From Endothia cerciana (taxonomy: Eukaryota > Ascomycota > Sordariomycetes > Diaporthales > Cryphonectriaceae): a stretch of 64,000 nt of DNA. The notes under the pieces were generated by a model. The model searched no databases. It was given only the letters and a program-made list of their open reading frames with translations, and was not told the DNA's origin. Both the position numbers and the translations under genes were made by a program. Within the stretch, counting starts at the first letter, position 1. Each line of letters starts with the position of its first letter. The DNA lies in contig JALRMH010000083.1 in NCBI GenBank assembly GCA_026119935.1, positions 26,058-90,057 of the forward strand. Direction: 5' to 3'. Below, piece by piece: positions 35,367 to 46,078 of the stretch.

Positions 35367-35829
35367 AGAGTTACAGGGAGGACGATGGGACTGTCAGGCA
35401 CAGCCGACGATGACAAGATGTGTCGCTTATTATGAATATCTCAGATAGAGGACCACCTTGAGCATGTTCAACTTGAGCTTGTTTCCCAAGATGAATGCAA
35501 TAGTGGAGTGACGGGCTTAAGCATGGGGCACCGCTGAGACGACCACATGGTCCTACCACAGACCCTGCACTGATGAATGTTCTGTATTGGGTATTGGCAA
35601 ACGCCTTCACTCTCGCCATGGCACACTCCCCTCCACGGCCCTTGGCAGCGGAGAGGTTGTGTTTGATGTGCGGTGGCAAACGGGTCGGGTTGTCTCCTGC
35701 GCTTTTCCCGACTTACATAAAACCGCAGCCCGGACCATCCTCAAGAAACGTCACCGTTGCCTCTCCCACACCGCGGCGCTCACAATCTTCGCCCCCCCCC
35801 ACCCTCCCCCCCAACTCATCTCAGGCAAG
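35367..35829. other. Intergenic region upstream of the PITH gene
   Basis: Holds the rrn6 3' end and the PITH gene promoter; C-rich runs at 35790-35815 lie just before the start codon. No gene. Confidence 0.5.
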
Positions 35830-36605
35830 ATGTCCCACTGCCACGACGAGCACGACCACCATCACCACGGGGGCGAGCATGACCACTCGGACGATATAAC
35901 ACCCGCGGTGCAGTTCTCCCTGTACCAGCACATCAACTTCGACGAGGTGACGACCCTCAACGAGAGCTCCCACGGCTCCGGCAAGGCCATCGTGAAGAAG
36001 CCGTGGGACGAGCGGCTTTCCGACGAGCCCGAGCTCGCTAGCGATGCAGACGAGCAGCTGATCATCAACATTCCGTCCGTCATCCCCCCCGCCCCCGTCA
36101 CCCAACTCCCATCATCCCCTTCCCTTTGATCCACGCACGCCGCCGAGGCCTGCTAACCCTAACCCCCCAAACAAAACACAGCTTCACCGGCCAGGTCAAG
36201 CTGCACTCGATCCTGCTGCGCACGTCGCAGTCCGACAGCGCGCCCCGGACGCTCAGGGTGTTCCAGAACCGCGACGACGTCGACTTCGCGGCGGCCGAGG
36301 AGGGGGAGCCCGCGCAGGAGCTCGAGCTGAGCCGGACCTCGGAGGTGCAGGAGCTGCCGGTGCGGCGGGCCCGGTTCGGCAGGGTCCAGCGGCTGGCGCT
36401 CTTCTTCCCGGACAACTTCGGGGACGGGGAGGAGGACGTCACGCGCATCAGCTACCTGGGCTTCAGGGGCGAGTGGATGCAGCTGGGGCGGGCGCCCGCC
36501 AACATCATCTACGAGGCGGCGGCGAACCCGGGGGACCACAAGCTGAAGGGGACGGGCGTGAACCAGGTGGGCAGCGGGATCGGCGGGCGCGGGCCGGGTC
36601 AGTAA
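35830..36605 (+). CDS. PITH-domain protein (PITHD1-like)
   Basis: Two exons (35830-36074 and 36182-36605) give 222 residues. The PITH domain is the proteasome-interacting module found at the C-terminus of thioredoxin-like 1. Visible family signatures are FSLYQHINFDEVTTLNES, KPWDERLSDEPELASDADEQL, FTGQVKLHSILLRTS and YLGFRGEW ending with Gly-rich residues. Unlike TXNL1 it has no thioredoxin domain, as in PITHD1. A short His/Asp-rich N-terminus (CHDEHDHHHHGGEHDH) could bind metal. The intron donor is a weak GTCCGT; its acceptor side contains a CCCTAACCC stretch that doubles as the branch region. Convergent with the CCDC25-like gene 147 bp away. Confidence 0.9.
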
Positions 36606-36752
36606 GTAACGGGGCATGCCTGGGGCCTCGTGGGACGTCGTCGTCTGAATAGGCCGTGGGCTTTGGGGGAGGCAGATAGTCATCGAGGCCGTCTATGCCT
36701 GCTAATGGAATTCTCTGACCGAGACCCTCGCCCGCGCCAGGGCACCAGTGGG

Positions 36753-37788
36753 CTACATGAAGTCATCCTCCCAGTCCTCATCCCGGTTCTGATTACTCGT
36801 CGCCCCCATCTCCTCCTCGTTGTTGATGAAGTCATACGCGTGCTCCTTCTGGTACTTCTGCTGCTCCCACTCCTTCTTCACCCGGGCCTCTTCCTTTTTC
36901 TTTACACCATGTCAGCATCTTGTCGGCGGAAACTCACACCCGCTCACGATGGGTGCATGGGAGTGGACATACCCGGGCCTGCTGCGCCGCCTGGTCCCTC
37001 TTCCGCAGCTCCCTCAGCCGGTCGTCCTTCTCCTGTCTCAGGTCCGGGTGCTTCTCGACCTTGGTCTTATTGAGCCTGTTGACGATGGGGTTCTCTCGCT
37101 GGGGCACGATGACCCGTTTCACCTGGGGTGGTCCGGTCAGTTCCACTGTCCAGAACCCCCGGGGCCGCGGTCTCTTCTTTGGTTACCTTCCTGTCGTCGT
37201 GGAAGCTGACCTGTCCCACTGCCATGCTGCCGTCCTTCTTGAGGTTCGACCATGGCGTGTAGATGACGGTGATGTTGTCCTTCTTGTTACCTGCAGGGCA
37301 AGCCGGGGCTTAGAATCACGAGGTCCCGCCCCAGATGGATCAGGATCGCGTCATACCCTCGATAGAGTTGGCCTTGGTGAGCTGGGCCAGGTCTGTGAGG
37401 AGAGGCTCGGGTATCTTGTCCCAGGTCTCACCCTCCCGCAACCGCAGGTAGATATGTGCGCTCGACAACTTGTCTACGTGGAACTGCAACATCACCATGT
37501 GTCAGGCGTCTGGATCAGAAGACCGCAGGGACACGCTGGGGCTCGTACCCTGCGGACTGGTCAGTGGGACGACCTCCGCATCCGACTCTCTACGAAGGCC
37601 GGGCTCACCAGACATCCTCCTCCCAGCCGTGCTTTATGAGCTCCTCGTCTGACCAGGGAATAATGTGAGCGCCCCCTCGTCACCTTCAAAGAAATAAAAA
37701 AAACGGCTCACGCACTCTCGAACTTGTCCTTGCCGACGTAGACGTACGCCGGTGGGTCGACCACGTTGGAGGTGAAGTAGAAGACCAT
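36753..37788 (-). CDS. CCDC25/JLP2-like DUF814 (NFACT-R) protein
   Basis: Six exons: 37716-37788, 37609-37648, 37357-37483, 37187-37290, 36973-37122 and 36753-36899, for about 213 residues. The protein begins MVFYFTSNVVDPPAYVYVGKD and continues ENEELIKHGWEEDVW, FHVDKLSSAHIYLRLREGE, SMAVGQVSFHDDRKVKRV, then a charged coiled coil and a C-terminus NRDEDWEDDFM. This is the DUF814 fold of CCDC25/Jlp2. The exact fungal role is unknown; related NFACT-R domains act on ribosomes. One junction is odd: between GATGTCTG and TTCCACGTA no GT-AG solution keeps the conserved W-F, and one G is missing, leaving the exon sum one base short of a multiple of three. Divergent from the uL3m gene. Confidence 0.85.
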
Positions 37789-38114
37789 GATGACGATAGG
37801 AGATTGGCAAGAAGAAATGAGAGTGAATTGTGATACGGCAAGTGGTGCGAGGTTGGGAGGCGATTTATTTTGCGTGTCGAAGCAGGTCAGCTTCGGTGTT
37901 GGGGGGACCTGAGGTGTAAGAGCGTAAGTTACAGACAGCGCCGTATTTATCCCCACAATTTTTCAGGGGCAGGGGCAGGCAAGCTCCCGGCGCCGACGAC
38001 CTCAAATTTCACGAGGCTCGACCGATCGGTCACGAGCCCCCGACCCATCGCCGTCGGAACAGAAAAACCCTTCACCAAGCTGCGGGCATTGTCGACCCCC
38101 CGCACACAGCGACG
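37789..38114. promoter_or_regulatory. Shared upstream region of the CCDC25-like and uL3m genes
   Basis: 326 bp between divergent start codons. Confidence 0.5.
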
Positions 38115-39278
38115 ATGGCGCCCAGACTACCGGTGCGGTGCTGGGCACCAATACACCGCCCAACAGCGGCGACATCCTCACCATCCTCGTCTGCCCTCCT
38201 CGCCGGCATACAGGCGCCGCAGCCGACCTCCCTCGCGATCCGCCCCCCCTTCCCCCTCCTGCCGAGCACCGGCCTCGCGGGCGCACAGCAGACCCGCGGC
38301 AAGAAGTACGGCTGGTCGACCCTGGACGAGCGCGCGCGGACGCTCCAGCTCAGGTACAACGCGCAGACGCCCGAGCTCCCCGCGCTCTCGACCACGCCCG
38401 AGGCGGCCCAGCGGCGCAAGGAGTGGTCGACGCCCCTCCGGACCGGCGTGCTGGCGACCAAGAAGGGCATGACGGGGTACTACACGCGGAACGGCAAGCG
38501 GTTCCCCTGCACGGTGCTGCAGATGGACCAGTGCCAGGTGGTGGCGCACAAGACGGCGTCGCGGCACGGGTACTTCGCGGTGCAGGTCGGTTGCGGCGAG
38601 CGGCGGGCGGACAACGTGACGGCGCCGCTGCTGGGGTACTACGAGGCGAAAGGGGTGCCGCCCAAGGAGCACCTGGTCGAGTTCCAGGTGCGCGGCGAGG
38701 AGGGGCTGGCGCCCGCCGTGGGCGTGCAGCTGCTGCCGGACTGGTTCCACAAGGGCCAGTGGGTGGACGTGCGGGCCAACTCGCGCGGCATGGGGTTCGA
38801 GGGCGGCATGAAGAGGCACGGCTTCTCGGGCCAGGAGGCGAGTCACGGTAACTCCAAGAACCACCGGACGATCGGTTCCGCCGGCGCGTCGCAGGGCGCC
38901 GGCTCGAGGGTGCTGCCCGGCAAGAAGATGCCCGGGCGCATGGGCAACGAGAGGGTGACGGTGCAGAACCTGGCGGTGTTGAGGGTGGACAATGAGCTGG
39001 GGATCATCGTGGTCAAGGGGTGCGTGGCGGGACCCAAGGGGGCGCTGGTCCACATCCAGGACGCGGTCAAGAAGCCGCCGCCTCCGCAGGAGTTCATCGA
39101 CAAGATGAACAAGGCGCTGATGGAGCGGTTCCCGCATGCTGCGGCGGACCTGGAGGCGGCGAGGAAGACACACCTGAGGCTCAAGCAGTTGAGAAGGGAG
39201 GGCAGGATAGAGGAGGCGCTGAAGGGGGACCTGCGGGAGGGCGAGGGAATACTGGCAGGCCAGCGTGCGGAGTTGTAA
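38115..39278 (+). CDS. mrpl9: Mitochondrial ribosomal protein uL3m (MRPL9-like)
   Basis: Single exon, 387 residues. The N-terminal 60 residues are Arg/Ser/Ala-rich with few acidic residues, as in a mitochondrial targeting peptide, and end near AGAQQTRGKKYGW. The L3 core shows GVLATKKGMTGYYT, FPCTVLQMDQCQVV, DVRANSRGMGFEGGMKRHGFSGQEASHG (the L3 RNA-contact loop) and PGKKMPGRMGNERVTVQNL. It binds 23S-type rRNA near the peptidyl transferase centre of the mitochondrial large subunit. A charged C-terminal helix (about residues 330-387) extends beyond bacterial L3, as in fungal MRPL9. Its convergent neighbour also encodes a mitochondrial protein (COA1). Confidence 0.94.
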   Translation: MAPRLPVRCWAPIHRPTAATSSPSSSALLAGIQAPQPTSLAIRPPFPLLPSTGLAGAQQTRGKKYGWSTLDERARTLQLRYNAQTPELPALSTTPEAAQRRKEWSTPLRTGVLATKKGMTGYYTRNGKRFPCTVLQMDQCQVVAHKTASRHGYFAVQVGCGERRADNVTAPLLGYYEAKGVPPKEHLVEFQVRGEEGLAPAVGVQLLPDWFHKGQWVDVRANSRGMGFEGGMKRHGFSGQEASHGNSKNHRTIGSAGASQGAGSRVLPGKKMPGRMGNERVTVQNLAVLRVDNELGIIVVKGCVAGPKGALVHIQDAVKKPPPPQEFIDKMNKALMERFPHAAADLEAARKTHLRLKQLRREGRIEEALKGDLREGEGILAGQRAEL

Positions 39279-39438
39279 AATATCACGTCAATCACCATGC
39301 TGTACAAAGGTCTAATGAAGCCTGCTATTGACGCCGTTTCTCTGGGCATGCATGCAGAATGGGGGGAACGATCTCCTGGTACCCGGGTGTGACCATGCGT
39401 GTGAGGCCGTGTCCCTCTCTCCAGCAGGATTCGGCCTG

Positions 39439-40149
39439 CTACCTCGTGTTCATCTGCTGCCTAAAGCCTCTCGTGGTGGCTTGGTCCTCGTCATCGCCGT
39501 CCAGCCCGTCCGCGGACTGAATCGCCCTGAAGGGGTCGCCCTCATCCAGCAGATCGATCTTCCGCCCGTCCGTAGTCTCCAGGCTCCACTCGGTCGTCTC
39601 AAACACGCCCTTCGGGGTCGGCCTGAAGCTGGCAAACCGCATGACGCCGGTGTTCCTGGTCCCCTTGACGCTGAAGGAGATGTTGATGCGCCCGTGCATC
39701 TGGTCCATCTCGCCGCCGATCCAGGGGATCTGGTCCTTGAAGTAGATCTCGTCACCGAGGTACTCGCGGGCCTGGGCGTTTGTGCGCAGCGCGTAGAGGG
39801 TCGAGGACACGACGGGGGACGACATCTTCTGGTAGTTGAAGATGGCGATGCTGGAGGCCGCGACGAGCGCGATGAAGATGGGCATGGTGCGAGACCAGCG
39901 GAAGCGGTTGGCCTCGACGTCTTGGGAGGGGGGGGAAAGGGGGCATGTGAGCTGGGACATCCACCACGGCCAAGGTGTACTGGAGGTCATCTTACCTGGG
40001 AGCTCCCGATCGGGCCTCCTCTCCATCAGTGGCCCATCCCCAGGTTTGGGCGCGCTGATGAGCGAGCGCCGCTGCAGTGGAGCTCGCCTTGAGGCTGGCG
40101 ATCTCAGTGTCCGGAGGGGTGGCCTCCTACATATCCTCCGTGGTAGCAT
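39439..40149 (-). CDS. coa1: Cytochrome c oxidase assembly protein COA1
   Basis: Two exons (39996-40149 and 39439-39920) give 211 residues. COA1 acts in the mitochondrial inner membrane early in complex IV assembly. The N-terminus is Arg-rich (MLPRRICRRPPLRTLRSP), a targeting peptide. After splicing, ERRPDRELP joins DVEANRFRWSRTMP, followed by one membrane helix (PIFIALVAASSIAIFNY) and the intermembrane-space domain with LGDEIYFKDQIPWIGGEMDQMHGRI and SFSVKGT, typical of COA1. The 75-nt intron (39921-39995) is stop-free and in frame, so an unspliced reading would simply add 25 residues; homology favours splicing. Confidence 0.88.
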   Translation of the reverse strand: MLPRRICRRPPLRTLRSPASRRAPLQRRSLISAPKPGDGPLMERRPDRELPGKMTSSTPWPWWMSQLTCPLSPPSQDVEANRFRWSRTMPIFIALVAASSIAIFNYQKMSSPVVSSTLYALRTNAQAREYLGDEIYFKDQIPWIGGEMDQMHGRINISFSVKGTRNTGVMRFASFRPTPKGVFETTEWSLETTDGRKIDLLDEGDPFRAIQSADGLDGDDEDQATTRGFRQQMNTR

Positions 40150-40599
40150 CTCGAACGACTGTTTATATGTGAGACAGGGTCTGTCGTCACAAAAACTAGA
40201 AAAGAGAAAGGAAAAAGAAAGAGGGATCGTGAAATCGTCAAGGGTCCTTCTAGAAGTCGATCATCCCACCTGCTATGGTTGGTACGCAGTAAAACGCGGC
40301 GGACCCGCCTCTCCAGAAGCCTGCCACTGCTGCAACCAATCAGACAGTGATCGCAGCTGAGCCCCAGTGCCCCTGTGCCCCCCTGCCAGACAAGCCGCAG
40401 GCCGACGTCATCTCGACGCGCCCTGTACATACTGGGTCCTGCTGCTCTGGCTACCTTTATTTCAAACACACTCTCTTCATGATATCCGAATAATAGACAG
40501 GCGCCCATCTCGCCGCACCGCTGTCGCTTAAATGCCACCCTCTGCACCGCGCCGCGCCGCTCACATACCTTCTCCTTCTGGTGTGTATGAGCCGCAGGT
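40150..40599. promoter_or_regulatory. Shared upstream region of coa1 and the four-helix membrane protein gene
   Basis: 450 bp between divergent start codons; no distinct motif claimed. Confidence 0.45.
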
Positions 40600-41471
40600 A
40601 TGGACATGAGACAGACAACAGCTCGCCTCCGGCGCACATTCCACTATCCCACCGACGACTCCTCGACCAGCGTGACCCCGGAGGTTCTTGACGAGGAAGG
40701 TTGGTGTCCAACCTATCACGCCCCCCCTCCCCTCCCCTCCCCTCCTTTCCCCAACGATCACCGATGTCGCAGCGCGTTTCCTGACAGGCATGACGTGACG
40801 CGGCAGAACAAGAAAGCCTCATACAGTCCCTCGCCGAGCAGAACGCCAGCGCCAACCAGCAGTACCGGATCCTCCTCCTCGCCCTCCCCATACTGTCCTC
40901 TATCCCCTACCTCCTCGCCCTCTTCCGGCCCCCGACCTTCCTCCTCGCCCTGCTGGGCCTGACCTCCCTTGCCTCCACCTCCTTCCTCCTCCTCAGCCTG
41001 CCCGTCACTGAGACGGGGATACCGCCCCTGGACGCGTGGGCGCGGTCCGGGAGGAAGCCGCAGGGGAGGGGGGAGTACGGCGACCACGGCGACGATGGGA
41101 CAGCTACGGCCTCGGGGTCGGCCGGGCCCAGCGGGCTCGGCGCGCTAAACCAGGTGCGCCAGCGGAGGAGGACAAACAGCCTAAGCTATGCGGCCCCCGG
41201 GAGCCCGCTGGAGAGGCACCTGCCGTTCCTGAACATCGGCCTGTGCGCGATCCTCATACTGTCCGGGGTGCTGGCCGGCCGCGGGGCCGATGACGAGGGG
41301 CAGGGGGGGCAGGGGGGGCACGGGCAGCCGCACGGCCAGTCCGGCTGGCTGGGGCTCGGCAACCTCCCGGCGATCGTGTACGGCGTGGTGCTGATCGCCA
41401 AGGTGGTCATGGCGAGCGTGGACCCGGAGAGGGAGTTGGGGGAGCTGAAATATGGGTATAAGGGGGCATAG
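40600..41471 (+). CDS. Uncharacterised four-helix membrane protein
   Basis: Two exons (40600-40699 and 40807-41471) give 254 residues. I do not recognise a named family. The N-terminus is soluble (MDMRQTTARLRRTFHYP, EEEQESLIQSLAEQNA). Two closely spaced hydrophobic hairpins follow: ILLLALPILSSIPYLLALF with FLLALLGLTSLASTSFLLL, then, after a Gly/Arg-rich loop, LNIGLCAILILSGVLAG and LPAIVYGVVLIAKVVMASV. The tail is DPERELGELKYGYKGA. The intron join DEE-EQESL is clean in phase. A second ATG two codons on is an alternative start. The shape suggests an organelle membrane protein with both ends in the cytosol; this is inference. Confidence 0.75.
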
Positions 41472-42416
41472 AGCTGGGGGGCCGGTCTGGGGGGGTTCTT
41501 TTGGGATTTCGTCCCTCACAGGCGCCTGTCGCGCCTTGTCGTTATCGTGAGGCTTGCACGAGCGCGTCATGACTGTGATTTCACATGATACCACGAACAG
41601 TTACCAGGCGTTTGAATCAACTTGCATGCCCCCCTCTTTCCGTCAAGACAATGAGATGTTAAGACGTGCGGTGAGCGACGGGAGAGAGGGTAAATCTTTC
41701 GTGGGGGTGGGGTGTCGGAAGGTATAATGGTGTTTTGTTGAGTAGATAGCCCTTTAGATGGCTCCTGTGCGACCGACCGCTTATCGTTACGTTCCCATGC
41801 GCTTCTTGTGAGCTCATACCCGGCCATTTTGCACCATGCTCTTCCTCCTACCACCCCAGTGGCAGCGGCCAGTCCTGCTGTTTGCGCGCCGGCGGCGGCG
41901 CGTGGCGGCCTGGCGGCCTTTCGAGCTGGCTGGTCACTTGAGCTCGATACAACAAGTTGGAGTGGGGCACGGTTGAGAGCAATCTGTTCGAGGCTTTACA
42001 TGTTCTGCATGCCTTGAATGAGGAGTCATCTTGCTTCTATCCATCTTCCAGACCTTTCGGGGCGTTGGCTCCTCAGGACCCGGGGCGTTTTATATTGTAC
42101 ATATTACACCTTGGGGCCTTGGGCCGGTCCAGTGGCTTCAGCAATAGCTGTCTTTTCTGACTTGCAATTCCACTTTTGTCTGGCTATTGAGGATCTTTGG
42201 CATCTGCCAACCCAGCAGTACCCGACCCAGATACCTGATGGCAGTGTTCCTTGCGTCAACCTAGGCTTGACCCTCTGGGTCACCAGGACAACCCAAGATC
42301 CCATTGCGCTGGTCGCCCGAGCGGATGACGATGTAAACCATGGTGTTGTCCCCACAAGCTCGCCGTGGGAAAAGAAAACATTACGCGTCTCTTCCTGTGC
42401 TCACATTATTTTTCCT
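41472..42416. other. Intergenic region (convergent 3' ends)
   Basis: 945 bp with no recognisable gene; short unrelated frames only. Confidence 0.5.
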
Positions 42417-45400
42417 TCACATGTCTATGGAGTCGTTGAACCGCAAGACACCGGTGTACCTGAAAACACCATCCACACCAGTAGGCAGCTTCTCGGGGGT
42501 TGGTTCCGTAAGCGGACCAACCTCGGAGGACTTGTCGACTACAAGCGCAAGACCTTGGGCCTTGATTGCGTCGACGAGGGCCGGCACCAGTTTCTATTAT
42601 TCGGTGAGCAGGGCTTCTTGTTATTCCGTAAAGGGGACCGTGTAGGTCCTGCACGCAGCACTTACCAGAAGCCGAGAAGTAATCAACAAGCCCATGAAAT
42701 TGTTGTTCTGTGCCGTCCTCACCACCTCCTTGATCGAGCTGGACCTGCGCCCGTGGTTCGCCGCCGCCGCGATCATCGGCGGTGGAGCCATCGAGACCTC
42801 TTCGCGGCCGAGGTCGTTGCAGAGGAACACGGGGAAATTGGGCTGCTTCCAGTTGAGCGCCGTGCACACGCTCGGGCTGTACGAACTGAAGACCACCGAT
42901 CGCACAGCGGCGGTACCTCCTGATTGTTGGGATTGTGCGCGCTGGACACGTGCATGGTCGAACACGGTGGTCAGCACGGCGTCGACAAAGCGGTTGAGGT
43001 CCCCACTGTTGTTGACCGATGAGTCGATGGTTTGCTGCTGGTGGTTGGGTATATTCTCGGTCATGGGGTAGATGAAATGCAGGTTCACATGTATGCTAGG
43101 CGGGAGGATCTCGAGTGCCTCTGCGAGGGTGACTCCTGCTGTCGCAAAGAGGCGGTGGATTTCGTGGAGTTCGGTGTGAGAGTCGATTTGGCCGGAGCCC
43201 AGCGCATTTCTCGAGGCTGAGTTCCTCAGCATTTGCTCGAATTGTGTATAGTTGAGCCACGAAACAGGGACCGCAACCCCACCCATGCCTAGATCAACCG
43301 TTCGCGTCGGCCACAGCACGGGGACGCCGTCTTTCGTCTGCTGCACATAGAGCCGTACGAAGTCGCCGACAAGGCTGGATCCAGTGACGAAGCTGCTGAT
43401 GTGTCGATCGAACTGCCTGGTTGCCTTCCAGTACGTCTCAAAATCTGTGATCTCGAGTGGCTTGCCCTGGAAGGGCTTGATGACCTGCGTATTGAAGCTG
43501 ATCTGGCCTATGGCGCGAAGCCGAGGATCGAACAGGGGGAGACAGCAGCTACCAGAGCTCGTCAGAGATGCGCGGAAAGTATTAGGCAAAGCAACCGTCT
43601 TCGCAATGATCTTGGCGCCGTAAGTCGGGAAGACGTCAAAGTCTAATGTGAAAGAGTCAAGGTTGTCGATCTGGAAAGAAACAAGTCGGGTATCTTCTTG
43701 GAAAGGAAGGATGATATTCTTAGGAATGAGGTCTGAGGCCTTGGAAGAGATGGTCAAGCGGGCGGCCGGGTATTTGCCGTCGTGGAAGAAGACGAGCGGC
43801 TGCTCGCCCTCTGCGCCGAAGTTGATCTGAACAACCGTCTTGGTGTCCAGAAAGTTGTGCCCGTATCTGCGGAGCGGAATGATGGGCGGCGGAAGTTCGA
43901 GGTCTGGAATACCGTCAGGGTCAAGGGACATTGGCTCAGGCGCGCTGCTCGAGCCTAGTGCTCCCAGCATGGGTGGCACGATTTGAGCGGCTCTAGGACT
44001 TGCTTCCTTCCTGGAGTCGCTCTGTAATGCGGTCAGCAGGTTCATGCATTCGAGATGGCCTTCCCATGCGGCATAGTACAAGGCCGGGAGATCCTTCTCA
44101 TCCAGGATCGTAGCATCAACCCCCTCGTCCAACAGAGCTCGCAGACAAGGGACGTTGCCTTCGCTTGCAGCGTGTACAAGCGGCGTCCATCCATAGAGCT
44201 TGTCGACCTGATCCAGATCGGCACCAAACTGCTTTAACAGGCCCAGAAGATCGGAATTCTTGGCAGATCTTGCCACGAGGTGTTGAGGATAGAGCCCTTC
44301 GGCGTCGGGTAGTATTTGAGCGCCATTTGTAAGCAGTAGCTGTACAATGGCGAGGGAGCCGTGTTTACATGCCAGATTCAAGGGTGCATGGTCGGTGTCG
44401 GAAACGGGGTTCAACACTGCGCCGCTCTCGATGAGTCGCCGAACGCAATCCAGATGGTTGTGTATGATCGCATGTACCAGGGGCCTGAAGTTGTCGTGAT
44501 CGATGAGGTTGATCGTGTCCGCATCCACTGCCGTCTAATTAGTATATCCTCAGTCACCCACGAGCTTTGGGATCTTACCGGCCAGGAGCGCATCTATCAT
44601 ATCAAGACGACCATGCATACTAGCATAATGCAGCGGTACCCGGCCATACACATCCCTCCTATTAACAGCCACACCCTGCGACAGGGCCAGATGCAAGACA
44701 AAAGAGTTGCCATAGATGGTTGCTTGGTGCAAGCAGTTCCGCTCGTTGATGTCATCTTCAGACCGAATATCCACGAGGCCGGTATCCAACAGAGCCTGAA
44801 GGGACTCCTGTGGAGCTTCGTTGATGGAGGCAAGGAAAGTCCTCGTGACCCTCTCCATGAGGGACAAGTCCATACCCGAGTTTGGCTCCACCGCTGCTTG
44901 CATGCGAGCCAACAGATCTCTCAAGGAATCGAGATTGCCGGAAAGGGTGGTCTCCAGGAGCAGGGTGTCCGCATCGCCTTCATCTGTCCCCAGAAGATGC
45001 TGACTGCTCACGATATGATCCGGTCGTGTTTGTCCTTCAAAGTTGACATGATCCCCGTCTGCCCAGGCACCAAGTTCCTGTAGACTTGTTGTAACCTGGT
45101 CAGACAGCTCGCTGATGACAGTCGGATTGAAGAATGGCTGCACCTCGACAGCCCGGGACAGGTACAGCTCCTTGGTCTTGGACTTGGATGTCTTGTCCCA
45201 TTTCTTCAGGATTTTCGAGAAGGCCGTTCCGTTAACATCGACAAACTGCTGTAGCTTGTTCAGGTCATTGGCAAATTGCTGGAAGCCCTCTTGTAAGGTA
45301 GTGAATTTGGCCGATCGTCTAGAGATACCCTGGCGAGACTGGAGGACCCTTTTCTTGTCTAGCAGTGTCTTGAGGCGGATTTTGAGCTACGAACAGAAGT

Positions 45401-46078
45401 CAGAATCTGACCTGCTCTCCTGGGGCCTGGTCTTGATATGTACCTCTGCTTCTTTCTGGAGATAGAATGCATTGACTTTTTCCAGCTCTCGTTCCTGAGA
45501 CTCATGGTCAGTAATCAGTAGGGCCACTTCACACCGGTGCCAGCCCGATACCGTACCAGCTGGAAGAAGAACGTGGCCTTGTTCGCTTGCAGAGCGGCCT
45601 GTTGATCTGCCAGAGCTGCGGGTTGAAGCGGGTCATGTTGGGCTTGGAGCTGCGGAGTTGCGGAAAGCTTCTTGATGAGCTGTGGGGATGACTGTCAGCG
45701 GACACAAGATCCTTCTCCTTCCTGCTACATCATTTATCCATCCATGTTTGCGGTTTAGTATGTAATGGCGGCCCCCTCAGTTGTTGAATGGCAGCACCGT
45801 TTTGTAGTGCCGAAGCTGGTTCAACTTCGAAGGCATCCAGGAGCGGCAGGGGAATGGTGAAAGGGAAAGCCCCGGAATGAAACACACCTTCTTTAGTGCC
45901 TTGTAGTTGACGAAACTGGCGGCATACTCGGGGACCTCAAGCTGGCGCTTCTGAATCTGCTTGCCAAACTTCCTGCTAGGCATCAGCAGAGGCTGGGGCT
46001 GACATATTGACGGACGGACAGGAAAGGAGCAAGCAACATGAAGGCGGAAAGCAGTCAGGGTGCAGGGGCGACTGACAT
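42417..46078 (-). CDS. nuc-2: NUC-2/PHO81-like CDK inhibitor (SPX, ankyrin, GDPD-like domains)
   Basis: Model: 46077-46078 (AT of the start codon), 45888-45972, 45557-45679, 45444-45494, 44579-45386, 42666-44527 and 42417-42593, about 1035 residues. The split start yields the conserved SPX opening MKFGKQIQKRQLEVPEYAA; an ATG at 45983 would give MPSRKFGK instead. The SPX domain (about 1-200) binds inositol pyrophosphates and includes NYKALKK, FFFQLERELEKVNAFY and KILKKWDKTSKS. Ankyrin repeats run about 300-530 (NCLHQATIYGN, GRVPLHYASMHGRLDM, DLPALYYAAWEGHLECM). A long C-terminal region resembles the degenerate GDPD-like domain of PHO81. The protein inhibits the PHO80/PREG-kinase complex when phosphate is short. 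A CACGTG hexamer lies about 330 bp upstream at 46410-46415. The target cyclin is encoded at 11592-13158. Confidence 0.9.

Noticed and set aside
36150..36175. CCCTAACCC sequence resembling a telomere repeat
   Set aside because: Only two units; it lies at the intron branch region of the PITH gene and is better explained as CTAAC branch sequence.
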